The position numbers and the translations under genes are program-made. The notes below the pieces were generated by a model that was not told the origin of the DNA, did not search any database, and saw nothing but the letters and a program-made list of their open reading frames with translations. Source: Arthrobacter sp. KBS0703 (GTDB lineage Bacteria; Actinomycetota; Actinomycetes; Actinomycetales; Micrococcaceae). Taken from it: DNA of 64,000 nucleotides. Shown here in pieces: positions 17,727 through 27,120 of the stretch. Location of the stretch: assembly GCF_002008315.2 (NCBI RefSeq), contig NZ_MVDG02000001.1, positions 4,154,001 to 4,218,000 on the forward strand, written 5' to 3'. The number at the start of each line of letters is the position of its first letter. Within the stretch, counting starts at the first letter, position 1.

Positions 17727-20700
17727 CCATCGCAACCATGCTGCCGATGGGCGAGCTCACCAACCCGGGACAGATGCGGCTCGCGCTGGTCCAGGTGGTC
17801 AATTGGGGCACGTTCCATGGCGCCCACACCATGCACGTGGACCGCAACGGCACGCTGCTGACGGGCAACTCGGGCGTCGGCAAGTCCACGCTGTTCGACG
17901 CCATGCTGAGGGTGTTCGATGCCCGGCCGCGCTCCAACGAGGCCGCCGCCCAGCGCGCCGGCGGAGCCGTGGAGGACAAGAGGACCACGTTCACGTACAT
18001 GCGCGGCAAGGTGGGCGACAAGGCCGTGGGCGAAGGCTCGGCCAGTGCCTTCCAGCGCCCGGGCGCCACGTGGTCCGCCGTCGCCCTGACGTTCGACAAC
18101 GCCGCCGGCACCAAGGTGACCGTGTCCGCGCTGTTCGACCTGCCGAAGAACGGCACGGAATCGAGCGTGGGCCGGTACTACGTGATCGACAACAAGCCGC
18201 TGGACCTTCCCGCGATCGAGGACATCGCCGAGAAGCGCTTCACCAAGGCGGCGCTGGAGACGATCTTCCCGGACGCCCAGGTCTTCGACGTCCACAAGGC
18301 GTTCGCCGAGCGGTTCCGCCGCCTCCTGGGCATCAATTCGGACCAGGCACTTCCGCTGCTCCGGGTGATCCAGGCAGGAAAGGGCCTGGGCGGCAGCGTC
18401 AACACCTTCTTCCGTGACCAGGTGCTGGACGCCCCGGCCACGTTGGCCGCGGCGGACGACGTCGTGGAGGAATTCAGCAACCTCATGTCCATCCGGCAGC
18501 GGCTGGAGGACGTCCGCCAGCAGCGGGACCAGCTGGCTCCCGTGCCGGGGCTGAACAAGGAATACGCCCAGGCGCTGCTGGACGCCAACCGGCTCCGCGA
18601 GCTCGCGGGCGAGGAGTTCGAGGCCTACCGGCAGCAGCTTGCCGTCGCGGTGCACGAGAAGACCCTGGCCCGCTTCAAGGCGCTCGCGCAGGCCAAGGCC
18701 AGGGAGCTCAGCGCCGAGCGCGCCGTCCGGGACGGCCTGGCCAAGGAGCTGCGGCAGCTCGAGGCGGACTACAACAACCAGGGCGGCAACGCCATCTCCT
18801 CGATCGAACAGTCGCTCGAAAATGCACGGGTGGGGCTCAAGCTCCGCCAGCAGGTGGAGGAGGCCGCCCGCCAGGCGTTGGCCGAGGCCGGGCTCGAGCT
18901 GGACTGGTCGGCCGACGGCTGGGAGCAGGCCCACGAGCAAGCCGCCGCGCGTTCCGCCGAACTCAAGGACGATTCGGAGGCCCTCAAGGAGCTCCGCTTC
19001 GAGGCCTTCGACGGCCACGCCACGAAGAAGCGGGAGCTCGCCGCGGCGGAGCAGGAGCTCGTGTCGCTGAAGACGCGCAAATCGCTGCTGCCGCCGTCGA
19101 GCATTGAAAACCGCGCCGCCATCGCGGCCGCCACCGGTGTTCCCGAGGAACAGATGCCGTTCGGCGGCGAGCTCATCGACCTCGCGGACGGCCAGGATCA
19201 GTGGCGGCCTGCCGCCGAGCGCGCCCTGCGGAACCTCGCCACCACACTGCTGGTTCCCGGCGCGCACTTCGCCGCCGTCACCAGGTACCTGAACGACCAC
19301 TCCGTCCGCGGCGCCCTGCGCGCCGTGGACGTGTCCAAGCCGCTCGCCGGCGCGGCGCTGGCCGTGGAGGACGTGTCCGACGGCGACCTGCTGACCAAGC
19401 TGGAGATCCTCACCACCGGGCACAACGCCGCCGCGGGGGAATGGATCCGTGAACGCATCGCCCTCGATTTCGCTTATCCGTGTGTGGAAAACCCGGACGA
19501 ACTGGCCGGCCTGGACAAGGGCCTGAGCCTGGGCGGCGTGGTCAAGCGCAACCGGCACACCGTGGAGAAGGACGACCGCTTCACCAGCCGCCAGGACTAC
19601 GTCCTCGGATTCGACAACGCGTCCAAACTGGAACTCGTGGCCGGGCAGGTGGCGGACCTTCAGCAGGAACTCGCCAAGGCCGCCGAGCTGGCCCAAAGCC
19701 GGGAGGAATCCCACCAGGGCATGTCCCGGCAGCTCGAGGCCCTGCGCCGCGTGGCCGACGACCACCGGCCGTGGGAGCAGGTCTCGGCCGCCGTGGCCGC
19801 GGACGAGCTCGCCAGGATCGAGCAGCGGCTCAAGGATGCCCTGGCCGCGCAGGCGGACCTCGAGCCGCTCCGGGCCAACATCGAAGCGGCACGCCAGAAG
19901 CACCAGTCCAGCACCGAGGCGGCGGCTGTGCTGCAGAGCGAATACAAGGCGCTGGACCACCAGCTCACCGCCTCCGATTCGCTGCTGGAAGCCGGCCGGA
20001 CCCGCCTGGGCCAGGCGCCGCCGTCGGACTCCACAGTCACCGCGCTGGAACCGGATTTCACCGGATTCGGCGACGTCACGGAGATGCATGAGCTGGACAA
20101 CCTTGCTGCCCGGGTCAAGACCCAGCTGCTGGGCGAACTCCATGCCGCGGAATCCCGCGGCCAAGCCACGTCCGAGCGGCTGACCCGGATTTTCGAAGGC
20201 TTCGTGCGTGAATGGGGCACCGCCATCTCCGCCGACCACGGCACGTCCATCGGGGCGGCCGGCGAATTCGAGGCCCGCTACCACGCCATTGTCAGCGACG
20301 GGCTGCCCGCGCAGGAGGCCGAATTCCGGCAGTTCTTCAACCAGCGCACGCACGAATCCTTCAGCACGCTGCTGCACCTGCTGGACGAGGAGCGCCGCTC
20401 CATCACCAGCCGCATCCTGCCGCTGAACGGCATCCTGTCCGAGGTCAACTTCCACGAGGGCAGCTTCCTGGAACTGGACATCAAACAGACCCTGCCGGCC
20501 ACCGCCAAGCAGTTCAAGGACGCCATCCAGAACGCGCTGAAGACCCGGCACACGCGGCACGGCAAGCCCGCCGCCGGCGCGGATACCGACGACGACGCCG
20601 AGCTCACCAACCGCTACAAGTCCCTGGAAACGCTCGTGAAGCGCCTGGGTTCGCAGGCGCCGGAGGACAGACGCTGGCGCGCCGAGGTGCTGGACGTCCG

Positions 20701-21187
20701 CGGGCACCTGTTCATCCAGTGCAAGGAGCACCGCGAGGTGGAGGCTCCGGCGAAGCAGAAGGCCGCCAAGGCCGGCACCAAGACCGAAGTCTTCATGCAC
20801 GCCGACACCGGATCGATGTCCGGCGGTGAGCGGCAGCGGTTCACCGCGTTCATCATGGCCGCGGCGCTGAGCTACCAGCTGGGCATCGCCGAACAGGGCT
20901 TCACCACCTACGGCACCGTCATGATGGATGAGGCGTTCGTGCTGGCCTCCGAGGAATTCGCCGGCGCCGGCATCAAGGCGCTGCACGAATTCGGCTTCCA
21001 GCTGCTCCTCGCCGCCCCGGAGAACGTGATCGACCTGTCGCGGCACCTTGGCTCGGTCACCGAGATCCTCCGGGACAAGCGCACCAACCGCTCCGGCGTG
21101 CTGACCGCCCCGGTGATCACGCCGAAGCCCGGCTCCGAGGGACAGTGGCGGTCCGAAGCCAACCCCGTGGACATCGTGCTCCGCTAG
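17723..21187 (+). CDS. jetC: JetC/MksB SMC-like ATPase
   Basis: An 1154-residue SMC-type ATPase. Walker A is GNSGVGKST at residues 48-56. About 950 residues of Ala/Glu/Leu-rich coiled coil follow, with a central hinge-like region near [20 protein letters not shown]. The C-terminal half-ATPase has the signature [10 protein letters not shown] near residue 1031 and Walker [14 protein letters not shown] near 1065. In Wadjet and MksBEF this subunit extrudes DNA loops using ATP. Length and order (A-B-C) match Wadjet. It begins with GTG overlapping the jetB stop. No jetD (topoisomerase VI-like nuclease subunit) follows; the next gene is an unrelated lipoprotein. Confidence 0.95.
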   Translation: MTIATMLPMGELTNPGQMRLALVQVVNWGTFHGAHTMHVDRNGTLLTGNSGVGKSTLFDAMLRVFDARPRSNEAAAQRAGGAVEDKRTTFTYMRGKVGDKAVGEGSASAFQRPGATWSAVALTFDNAAGTKVTVSALFDLPKNGTESSVGRYYVIDNKPLDLPAIEDIAEKRFTKAALETIFPDAQVFDVHKAFAERFRRLLGINSDQALPLLRVIQAGKGLGGSVNTFFRDQVLDAPATLAAADDVVEEFSNLMSIRQRLEDVRQQRDQLAPVPGLNKEYAQALLDANRLRELAGEEFEAYRQQLAVAVHEKTLARFKALAQAKARELSAERAVRDGLAKELRQLEADYNNQGGNAISSIEQSLENARVGLKLRQQVEEAARQALAEAGLELDWSADGWEQAHEQAAARSAELKDDSEALKELRFEAFDGHATKKRELAAAEQELVSLKTRKSLLPPSSIENRAAIAAATGVPEEQMPFGGELIDLADGQDQWRPAAERALRNLATTLLVPGAHFAAVTRYLNDHSVRGALRAVDVSKPLAGAALAVEDVSDGDLLTKLEILTTGHNAAAGEWIRERIALDFAYPCVENPDELAGLDKGLSLGGVVKRNRHTVEKDDRFTSRQDYVLGFDNASKLELVAGQVADLQQELAKAAELAQSREESHQGMSRQLEALRRVADDHRPWEQVSAAVAADELARIEQRLKDALAAQADLEPLRANIEAARQKHQSSTEAAAVLQSEYKALDHQLTASDSLLEAGRTRLGQAPPSDSTVTALEPDFTGFGDVTEMHELDNLAARVKTQLLGELHAAESRGQATSERLTRIFEGFVREWGTAISADHGTSIGAAGEFEARYHAIVSDGLPAQEAEFRQFFNQRTHESFSTLLHLLDEERRSITSRILPLNGILSEVNFHEGSFLELDIKQTLPATAKQFKDAIQNALKTRHTRHGKPAAGADTDDDAELTNRYKSLETLVKRLGSQAPEDRRWRAEVLDVRGHLFIQCKEHREVEAPAKQKAAKAGTKTEVFMHADTGSMSGGERQRFTAFIMAAALSYQLGIAEQGFTTYGTVMMDEAFVLASEEFAGAGIKALHEFGFQLLLAAPENVIDLSRHLGSVTEILRDKRTNRSGVLTAPVITPKPGSEGQWRSEANPVDIVLR

Positions 21188-21448
21188 CCGGACAACAGGT
21201 GGCTGTGCGGCCGGCACCTGTACAGCCAGCCCGTGTTGGCCGGATCACCCGTCGTGATCTTTCCGCGCCGTAAAATAACAAATCGATGGATTTATTGACG
21301 GATCCCTAGTGAGCGCCTGCTTCTGCGTGCGATTGTGTTGAGCACCAACACTTCGCCTCACGCTCCACCAGGGTCATCAACACTCCCACGCGGCGGGCCA
21401 AAGCTACCCTTTCCGGGCTTGACGGCGTCCTTCATGAAAGGCACCATC

Positions 21449-22102
21449 ATGCGTCCTGCACATCACGGCACCTTTGTCGCAGCCCTCGCCGCCGCCGCCA
21501 TCAGCCTGGGCGGCTGCGCCGCCGGCGCCCCGTCCGCGTCCACCACGGCGAGCCCGACGACGACAGCCGCCCAGCCGTCGTCGTCCGCTACCGCTCCGGC
21601 CGCGCTGGCGACGTACACGTTCCCGGACGGGCGCCTGTCTTTCAAGTACCCGGCTGACTGGAAGGTGGAGCTGTTCACCGGGGACGTGAAGCCCTCCACC
21701 TCCAGGACCGCCACTGTCTTCGACGCCAGCGGCACCAAGCAGGTCACGGTCTACTCGGGGCTGGTGGCCGACGGCGTGACCCATCCGGTCACCCGGACCG
21801 TGTTCGAGTCCGCACCCGTCGCGGGCCTCCAGCAGCAGCAGGCCCCCGCCGCGCACTACTCCTTCTACGTAGACCGGATGGAGAACAATCCCACGTACCG
21901 GATGCACCTGACAGCCGGGGCGCCGGCGGCCGGGAAGGGCATGGCGCTCGACGGGATCGTCCGCATCGGGAAGGAAGTCCTCGTGGCGGACGCGCAGTTC
22001 ATCGAGAAGCCCTTCGCCAGCGACGCCGCAGCCAAAGCCTGGCTGGCCAGCGACGAGGGGCAGTCCATCAAGGCGCTGCTGTTGAGCGTCACCTACCGCT
22101 GA
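21449..22102 (+). CDS. Putative lipoprotein
   Basis: A 217-residue protein with a signal peptide, MRPAHHGTFVAALAAAAISL, ending in a lipobox (SLGGC) for lipid attachment. A Ser/Thr/Ala-rich linker of about 35 residues follows, then a globular domain beginning YTFPDGRLSFKYPADWKVEL, a pattern common in secreted actinobacterial proteins. ATG at 21449 has AAAGG about 7 bp upstream. An upstream in-frame ATG at 21434 is less likely. No enzyme motif is visible. It is anchored on the outer face of the membrane; the function is unknown. Confidence 0.8.
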   Translation: MRPAHHGTFVAALAAAAISLGGCAAGAPSASTTASPTTTAAQPSSSATAPAALATYTFPDGRLSFKYPADWKVELFTGDVKPSTSRTATVFDASGTKQVTVYSGLVADGVTHPVTRTVFESAPVAGLQQQQAPAAHYSFYVDRMENNPTYRMHLTAGAPAAGKGMALDGIVRIGKEVLVADAQFIEKPFASDAAAKAWLASDEGQSIKALLLSVTYR

Positions 22103-22117
22103 CTTGAAGCGGGGTGG

Positions 22118-22144
22118 GCCGGCCGAACCAGCGTTTCGGCCGGC
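22118..22144. terminator. Bidirectional hairpin between convergent genes
   Basis: GCCGGCCGAA (22118-22127) pairs with TTCGGCCGGC (22135-22144) over a 7-nt loop. It lies between the lipoprotein and the convergent tetR gene, so it could end both transcripts. There is no T-tract. Confidence 0.55.
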
Positions 22145-22166
22145 TCAACCCGCGCCTTCGGCCAGA

Positions 22167-22718
22167 TCAATCCGCGGTTTCATCCGCGCACGCGTCGATC
22201 TGGGCCTGGACGATCGCCCCGTAGTGCGCCACGAGGTCGTCAAAGTCCCAGCCGTCGAACAGGCCGAGGGTCCGTACGGTCTCGCCGAAGCCGGTCATCA
22301 GGGCCGTCACCGTGGAGGCGAAACGTCGCTCAGGCGTGGCGTCCCCGATCAGCCGGGCCATGGCTCCCAGGTAGCGTTCGCGCAGTTCTGTCCGCGCCGC
22401 GTCGGGATCGGGGGAGTCGTGGACGCTGAACGGAATCATCGCCCACGGTTCCTGCATGCCGCGCTCCCGGCGCATCAGCACGCGGAACACGAGGGCGCTG
22501 CCGAGTTCCGACGGCGGGACGTCCAGTTCCGTAAGGAGCGACTCGTCCGGCTGCACGGCGGCGAACAGTTTGTCCTTGGAGATGAAGTGCTTCATGACCA
22601 GGGCGGCCGAGACGCCGGCTTCGGCGGCGATGTCGCGGACCGTGACCGCGCGGTAGCCCCGATCTCCGAACAGGCGCCGGGCGGCGCTGAGGATGGCCTC
22701 CTGGCTCGGGCCGCTCAT
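22167..22718 (-). CDS. TetR-family regulator
   Basis: A 183-residue protein with an N-terminal TetR helix-turn-helix: AILSAARRLFGDRGYRAVTV, RDIAAEAGVSAALVMKHFIS, then KDKLFAAV. The C-terminal part is a helical ligand-binding domain similar to the TetR_C family found with efflux pumps. Its ATG at 22718 overlaps the stop of the upstream MFS gene by four bases, so exporter and regulator share an operon. It probably represses that operon through the two GTGAAC palindromes at 24727-24766. The inducer is unknown. Confidence 0.92.
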   Translation of the reverse strand: MSGPSQEAILSAARRLFGDRGYRAVTVRDIAAEAGVSAALVMKHFISKDKLFAAVQPDESLLTELDVPPSELGSALVFRVLMRRERGMQEPWAMIPFSVHDSPDPDAARTELRERYLGAMARLIGDATPERRFASTVTALMTGFGETVRTLGLFDGWDFDDLVAHYGAIVQAQIDACADETAD

Positions 22719-24688
22719 GCTCTCACCGGCTCGCCGGCGTTCTGTGGCTCCCGAAGGGGAGCCCTGAGATCCACGGTCACGGAGCGGTTGTCGACGGCAA
22801 GCTTCCGCGCCATGGCCTGATGATTCACAGGATGAAGCATAGTCACTATGTAGCGGCCGGCTGCCGGCAGCGGAAGCCTGTAGACGCCGTCGTCGTCAGT
22901 CGTTGTGGTGGCCACGTGCTCGCCGCTGGCCTGCAGCAGCGACACCACGGCGCGGGCAACCGGCTCGGCCCCGAGGGTGGCGGTCCCGCTGAGTTCGAGC
23001 CGATCGTGCAGCAGGAAGTTCTGCTGGAGGGTGCGGCCGTCGAAGTCGAAGACCTCGGCCATGGGCGCCCAGCCGGCCGCGTTGGCCACCATGAGGTACT
23101 TGCCGGCGCCGGGCAGCGCCACCGAATAGTTGCCCTCGGTGTCCACCCGGCTCCAGTCGATGGGCTCGCCGGTGGTCTGGAGGACGGTCACGACGGCGGG
23201 AGTCAGCGGGCGGTGGTCGGCGGCCAGGACGCGGCCCTGAACGACGAGCTCGGTAGCCGCGACGGCGGGCACGGCCGGGCGGTGCGCGGCGGCCCGCGGG
23301 ATGGCGATGGCGGCCAGCACCGAGGCCGCCGAGGCCATCGCCGCCATCCAGAAGACGTCCTGGAACGCCGCGAAGGACGGCGCCCGGACCGGTCCCAGGT
23401 TCATGGTCACGGAGGTGAGGACGGCGGCGACGGCGGCGCTCGACGTCGAGGTGCCGATCGAGCGGACCAGGCTGTTCAGCCCGTTGGCGGACGCGGTTTC
23501 AGTGATGGGGACGGCGCCCATGATCAGGGTGGGCATGGCCGCGTATGCGATGGCCGTGCCCACGCTCACCACCGTGGAGCCGATGACCACCACGGTGATG
23601 GAGTCGTGGAAGAAGACGCGGCCCACGTAGCCGGCAATCATGACGCACGCGCCGGTCATCAGCGCCGTCTTGCCGCCGAACCGCCGGATGATCCCGCCTG
23701 ACACAGGCGCGAACACCACCATGGCCAGTCCGGACGGCACCATGCACAGGCCGGCAGTGATGACGTTCAGCTGGAACCCGTAGCCGGTGGCTGTGGGGAG
23801 CTGGAGCTGCTGGGTGGTCAGGAGCATGTTGGCGAACATCGCGAAGCCGATCAGCAGCGACGCGATGTTGGTCATGAGCACCGGGCGGCGGGCCGAAGTC
23901 CGCAGGTCCACCATGGGCTGGCCAACCTTGAGCTCGTACGGCACCCAGGCTGCCAGCAGGACTGCGGCGGCAAGGAACAGCAGGAGCACCGGTTCGGAGT
24001 CCCAGCCCCACGAGCCGCCCTTGGAAATGGCCAGCAGCAGGGACCCCAGCGCGGCGGACAGCACCAAGGCGCCCGCATAGTCGAAGCGGCCCGGGGTGCG
24101 GACCTTCGATTCCGGGACCACCAGCACCACAGCAAGGAGCAGGAGCGACCCCGCGCCGGCGGCAACCCAGAAGATTGATTCCCAGCCGAGGCCCTCGTAC
24201 AGCACGCCGGCAAGGGGGAGACCCAGGGCGCTGCCGATGCCCAGGGTGGCGCTCATGAGCGCCACTGCCGAGCCCATCTTCTCCTTGGGCAGTTCATCTC
24301 GCATGATGCTGATGCCCACTGGGATCAGGGCCGACGAGAAGCCTTGGAGGGCGCGGCCGATGATGAGCCACAGGAACGTTCCGCCCACGGCAGCCATGAT
24401 GGAGCCCGCCACCATGATGGCCAGGCACGCCACCATCATCCTGCGCTTGCCGTACATGTCGGCGCTGCGGGACACAATCGGGGTCGCCACGGCGCTGGAG
24501 AGCAGCGTGGCCGTCACGAGCCATGACGCGTCGTCCGCCGTGACGTCCAGAATCCGGGGAAAGTCCGGGAGCAGCGGCACCACAAGGGTCTGCATGAGCG
24601 CCACCACCGTGCCGCTCAGCGCGAGAACGGCCGTGATGGCGGACGGGGAGAGACGGCGGGATGGTCTCGTGGCAGCGGAATCTGTCAT
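22715..24688 (-). CDS. MFS drug exporter with C-terminal carboxypeptidase-regulatory-like domains
   Basis: A 657-residue protein. Residues about 15-460 form a 14-helix DHA2-type MFS exporter: LVVPLLPDFPRIL, the motif GKRRMMVACL, and GRALQGFSSALIPVGISIMR in helices 4-5. The last roughly 190 residues are not membrane sequence. They show two beta-sandwich repeats of the carboxypeptidase regulatory-like type: VVQGRVLAADHRPLTPAVVT to VDTEGNYSVALPGAGKYLMV, then ELSGTATLGAEPVARAVVSL to DDGVYRLPLPAAGRYIVTML. The usual family length is about 480. ATG at 24688 follows GGAGGA-type sequence weakly. It is co-transcribed with tetR. The tail may sit outside the cell and bind a partner or polymer; that is inference. 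Confidence 0.9.
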   Translation of the reverse strand: MTDSAATRPSRRLSPSAITAVLALSGTVVALMQTLVVPLLPDFPRILDVTADDASWLVTATLLSSAVATPIVSRSADMYGKRRMMVACLAIMVAGSIMAAVGGTFLWLIIGRALQGFSSALIPVGISIMRDELPKEKMGSAVALMSATLGIGSALGLPLAGVLYEGLGWESIFWVAAGAGSLLLLAVVLVVPESKVRTPGRFDYAGALVLSAALGSLLLAISKGGSWGWDSEPVLLLFLAAAVLLAAWVPYELKVGQPMVDLRTSARRPVLMTNIASLLIGFAMFANMLLTTQQLQLPTATGYGFQLNVITAGLCMVPSGLAMVVFAPVSGGIIRRFGGKTALMTGACVMIAGYVGRVFFHDSITVVVIGSTVVSVGTAIAYAAMPTLIMGAVPITETASANGLNSLVRSIGTSTSSAAVAAVLTSVTMNLGPVRAPSFAAFQDVFWMAAMASAASVLAAIAIPRAAAHRPAVPAVAATELVVQGRVLAADHRPLTPAVVTVLQTTGEPIDWSRVDTEGNYSVALPGAGKYLMVANAAGWAPMAEVFDFDGRTLQQNFLLHDRLELSGTATLGAEPVARAVVSLLQASGEHVATTTTDDDGVYRLPLPAAGRYIVTMLHPVNHQAMARKLAVDNRSVTVDLRAPLREPQNAGEPVRA

Positions 24689-24726
24689 GGGAGGACTTTC
24701 GGGGTACGGAGGGGCGCGGAGGCATG

Positions 24727-24766
24727 GTGAACGCGCGTTTACTCCTTCGAGTGAACCATTGTTCAC
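24727..24766. promoter_or_regulatory. Two TetR-type operators
   Basis: GTGAAC-GCGC-GTTTAC (24727-24742) and GTGAAC-CATT-GTTCAC (24751-24766) are two inverted repeats of the same form, with starts 24 bp apart. They lie 39-78 bp upstream of the MFS-tetR operon start. Paired palindromes of this kind are typical TetR sites; binding is inferred. Confidence 0.65.
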
Positions 24767-24842
24767 CCCGGAAAGGCAAAGGGATTTGGGCATGCTTTGC
24801 ATCACTCGGCAATTACGTGACGCAAACCTTTCGTAATCTATT

Positions 24843-24861
24843 GAAGGATAGGCTAGCCTTA
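24843..24861 (+). promoter_or_regulatory. Iron box (DtxR/IdeR-type)
   Basis: GAAGGATAGGCTAGCCTTA matches the IdeR/DtxR consensus TWAGGTWAGSCTWACCTWA at 16 of 19 positions, 33 bp before the GTG of the siderophore-binding protein. It predicts repression of the uptake operon when iron is plentiful. Confidence 0.75.
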
Positions 24862-24893
24862 CTTGGGTTTGCTTCAATGACCTAAGGAGTTCC

Positions 24894-26006
24894 GTGACTT
24901 CCCCCCTCTTCCCCGGCCCGAACGCCGGCCTGGGCGCCGCCGGCGCCACCCGCCGGACGCTGCTCAAGACCGCCGGCAAGGCGACCGCAGTCCTGGCCGC
25001 CGCGGCGCTCTCGCTGACAGCCTGCTCTACCGGACCAGTCTCTTCGGCCTCCGACGCCGGCTCGACCGCGTCAGCAAGTGCCCAGTTCCCCGTCACCATC
25101 AAGCACGTCTTTGGCGAAACCACCATCAAGGCCCAGCCCAAGCGCGTGGTTACGGTCTCCTGGGTCAACGACGACGTTGCCATCGCCCTGGGCGTGGTTC
25201 CGGTGGGTGTGCCGAAGAACGAGTGGGGCGGCAACGACAAGGGCTCCACCCCGTGGAAGGACGCCGCGCTGGAGAAGCTCGGCGCCGGCTTCGGCTCGGC
25301 GAAGGCGCCGGCCCAGTTCTCCGAGGCGGACGGCATCAACTTCACCGAAATCGCCAAGCTCAACCCGGACGTCATCCTGGGCGCCTACTCGGGGCTCACG
25401 GCTGAGGATTACAAGAAACTCAGCGAAATTGCCCCCGTGGTGGCGCACCCGGAGCTGGCGTACGGCACGTCCTGGCAGGATTCCACGAGCATCATTGGCA
25501 AGGCCCTGGGCAAGGAAGCCGAGGCCGCGAAGCTGATCTCCGACACCGAAGCCACCATCAAGGACGAGGTCGCCAAGTACCCGCAGATCGAGGGCAAGTC
25601 CTACATTTACGGCAACCTCGAGCCCGCCAAGGGTGACGGCGTCAACGTCTACACGGCTAATGACAACCGGCCGAAGTTCCTCACCGCGATCGGCATGAAG
25701 CTGGCTCCCGTGGTGGAGGAGAAGTCGAAGGGCTCCAAGGAGTTCTTTGTCCCGTGGTCCGCCGAGAAGGCCAACGAGCTTGATTCGGACATCTTCGTGA
25801 CCTGGGTTCCCGATTCCAAGACCGCCGAGTCGATCAAGAGCGATCCGCTGCTGAGCCAGATTCCGGCGATCAAGGGCGGCGCCCTGGTGGCTGACTCGGA
25901 TAACACGCTGACCCTGTCCATTTCCGCTTCCTCGCCGCTGAGCCTGCCGTGGTCACTGGACACGTTCCTGCCGCAGCTGGCCAAGGCCGCCGACGCGGTC
26001 CGGTAG
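24894..26006 (+). CDS. Iron-siderophore ABC transporter, substrate-binding lipoprotein
   Basis: A 370-residue protein of the FecB/FepB family. The N-terminus has a twin-arginine signal (TRRTLLKTAGKATAVLAAAA) and lipobox LTAC, so it is exported folded by Tat and lipid-anchored. The mature part begins PVTIKHVFGETTIKAQPKRV, with VSWVNDDVAIALGVVPVGVP and LNPDVILGAYSGLTAEDYKK, all typical of ferric-siderophore binding proteins. GTG start with AAGGAG 6 bp upstream. The iron box sits just upstream. It is first in the operon, followed by two permeases, an ATPase and a siderophore-interacting protein. Confidence 0.94.
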   Translation: MTSPLFPGPNAGLGAAGATRRTLLKTAGKATAVLAAAALSLTACSTGPVSSASDAGSTASASAQFPVTIKHVFGETTIKAQPKRVVTVSWVNDDVAIALGVVPVGVPKNEWGGNDKGSTPWKDAALEKLGAGFGSAKAPAQFSEADGINFTEIAKLNPDVILGAYSGLTAEDYKKLSEIAPVVAHPELAYGTSWQDSTSIIGKALGKEAEAAKLISDTEATIKDEVAKYPQIEGKSYIYGNLEPAKGDGVNVYTANDNRPKFLTAIGMKLAPVVEEKSKGSKEFFVPWSAEKANELDSDIFVTWVPDSKTAESIKSDPLLSQIPAIKGGALVADSDNTLTLSISASSPLSLPWSLDTFLPQLAKAADAVR

Positions 26007-26016
26007 GCAGCACTTC

Positions 26017-27120
26017 ATGACAAACGGCACGACGACGGCGGCCGATTCGCGCGAACTGGCAGCTAACGACGCCAAATCCGGGTCCAAAGGGCATTACCTG
26101 CCAGTTCGCGCTCCCCCGGGGAGGGCTCGTGGCCCGCAGGCCGCGTGGCTGCTGGCCGCCGTCGTCGTGCTTGCTGCCGCCTGCGCCGCCTCGCTGGCCG
26201 TGGGTGCCCGCGGGCTGTCTCCGGACACCGTGTGGCGGGCGCTGACGCACTTCGATCCCGCCGACGGCGACCACGCGGTGGTGCACGCACGCATTCCGCG
26301 CACCATCCTCGGGCTGCTCGCTGGCGGTGCGCTGGGCCTCGCCGGGGCAGCCATGCAGGGCGTGGCCCGCAACCCCCTGGCCGATCCCGGCATCATCGGC
26401 GTCAACGCGGGCGCCGCGCTGGCCGTGGTCACGGGCATCTACGTCTTCGGCGTCTCCTCGCTGACCGGGTATATCTGGTTCGCGTTCCTGGGCGCTGCGG
26501 GCGCCGCCGTCGTGGTTTATCTCATTGCCTCCATGGGCAGGGACGGCGCGACGCCGGTCAAGCTCGCCCTCGCGGGCGCCGCCCTCAGCGCGGGCCTGTA
26601 CTCATTGATGAACGTCATCCTGGTCTCCAGCCAGGACACCTTGGACCGCTTCCGTTTCTGGCAGGTGGGCGGAATCGCGGGGCGCGACTGGTCCGTGGTG
26701 CTGCCCGGCGTGCCGTTCCTCCTGGCCGGCGCACTGATCGTGCTCTCGGCCGGGCGGACCCTCAACGGCCTTGCCCTCGGAGACGACATTGCCCGCGGAC
26801 TGGGCCAGCGCGTCGGCCTCGCCCGCGGGGTGACAGCGCTGGGCATCGTGCTGCTGTGCGGCTCCGCCACCGCTCTCGCCGGGCCGATCGGGTTCGTGGG
26901 GCTGGTTGTCCCGCACGCCGTCCGCGCCCTGACCGGCCCGGACTACCGCTGGATCCTGCCGTTTTCCCTGGTGCTCGCTCCCGCGCTGCTGCTGCTCTCC
27001 GATGTGGTGGGCCGCGTTGTGCTGCTTCCCGGCGAGGTGCCGGCGGGCATCATGACCGCCCTCGTAGGTGCTCCCTTTTTCGTCTGGCTGGTCCGCCGCG
27101 GCAAGAGGGCAGGCCTGTGA
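26017..27120 (+). CDS. FecCD-type siderophore permease 1
   Basis: A 367-residue permease with about nine or ten helices. FecCD-family motifs: RIPRTILGLLAGGALGLAGA, MQGVARNPLADPGIIGVNAG and the C-terminal GPIGFVGLVVPHAVRALTGP, the loop that contacts the ATPase. About 45 residues before the first helix are unusual: the stretch RELAANDA...GHYLPVRAP is encoded by a DNA palindrome (26049-26111) and is shared with the next permease. Typical FecCD proteins have about 330 residues, so the extra length is this insert. The stop overlaps permease 2 as GTGA. Confidence 0.93.
   Translation: MTNGTTTAADSRELAANDAKSGSKGHYLPVRAPPGRARGPQAAWLLAAVVVLAAACAASLAVGARGLSPDTVWRALTHFDPADGDHAVVHARIPRTILGLLAGGALGLAGAAMQGVARNPLADPGIIGVNAGAALAVVTGIYVFGVSSLTGYIWFAFLGAAGAAVVVYLIASMGRDGATPVKLALAGAALSAGLYSLMNVILVSSQDTLDRFRFWQVGGIAGRDWSVVLPGVPFLLAGALIVLSAGRTLNGLALGDDIARGLGQRVGLARGVTALGIVLLCGSATALAGPIGFVGLVVPHAVRALTGPDYRWILPFSLVLAPALLLLSDVVGRVVLLPGEVPAGIMTALVGAPFFVWLVRRGKRAGL
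26049..26111. repeat. In-frame palindromic element, copy A
   Basis: GCGCGAACTGGCAG (26049-26062) and CTGCCAGTTCGCGC (26098-26111) form a perfect 14-bp inverted repeat inside the permease coding sequence. GGGCATTACCTGCC next to the right arm matches copy B at 27179-27241. The element keeps the frame and adds peptide before the first membrane helix. Confidence 0.85.

Noticed and set aside
17504..21217. Very long open frame (over 1200 codons) opposite jetC on the minus strand
   Set aside because: It is an antisense shadow caused by high GC; its translation is low-complexity and has no domains, while jetC has all SMC motifs.
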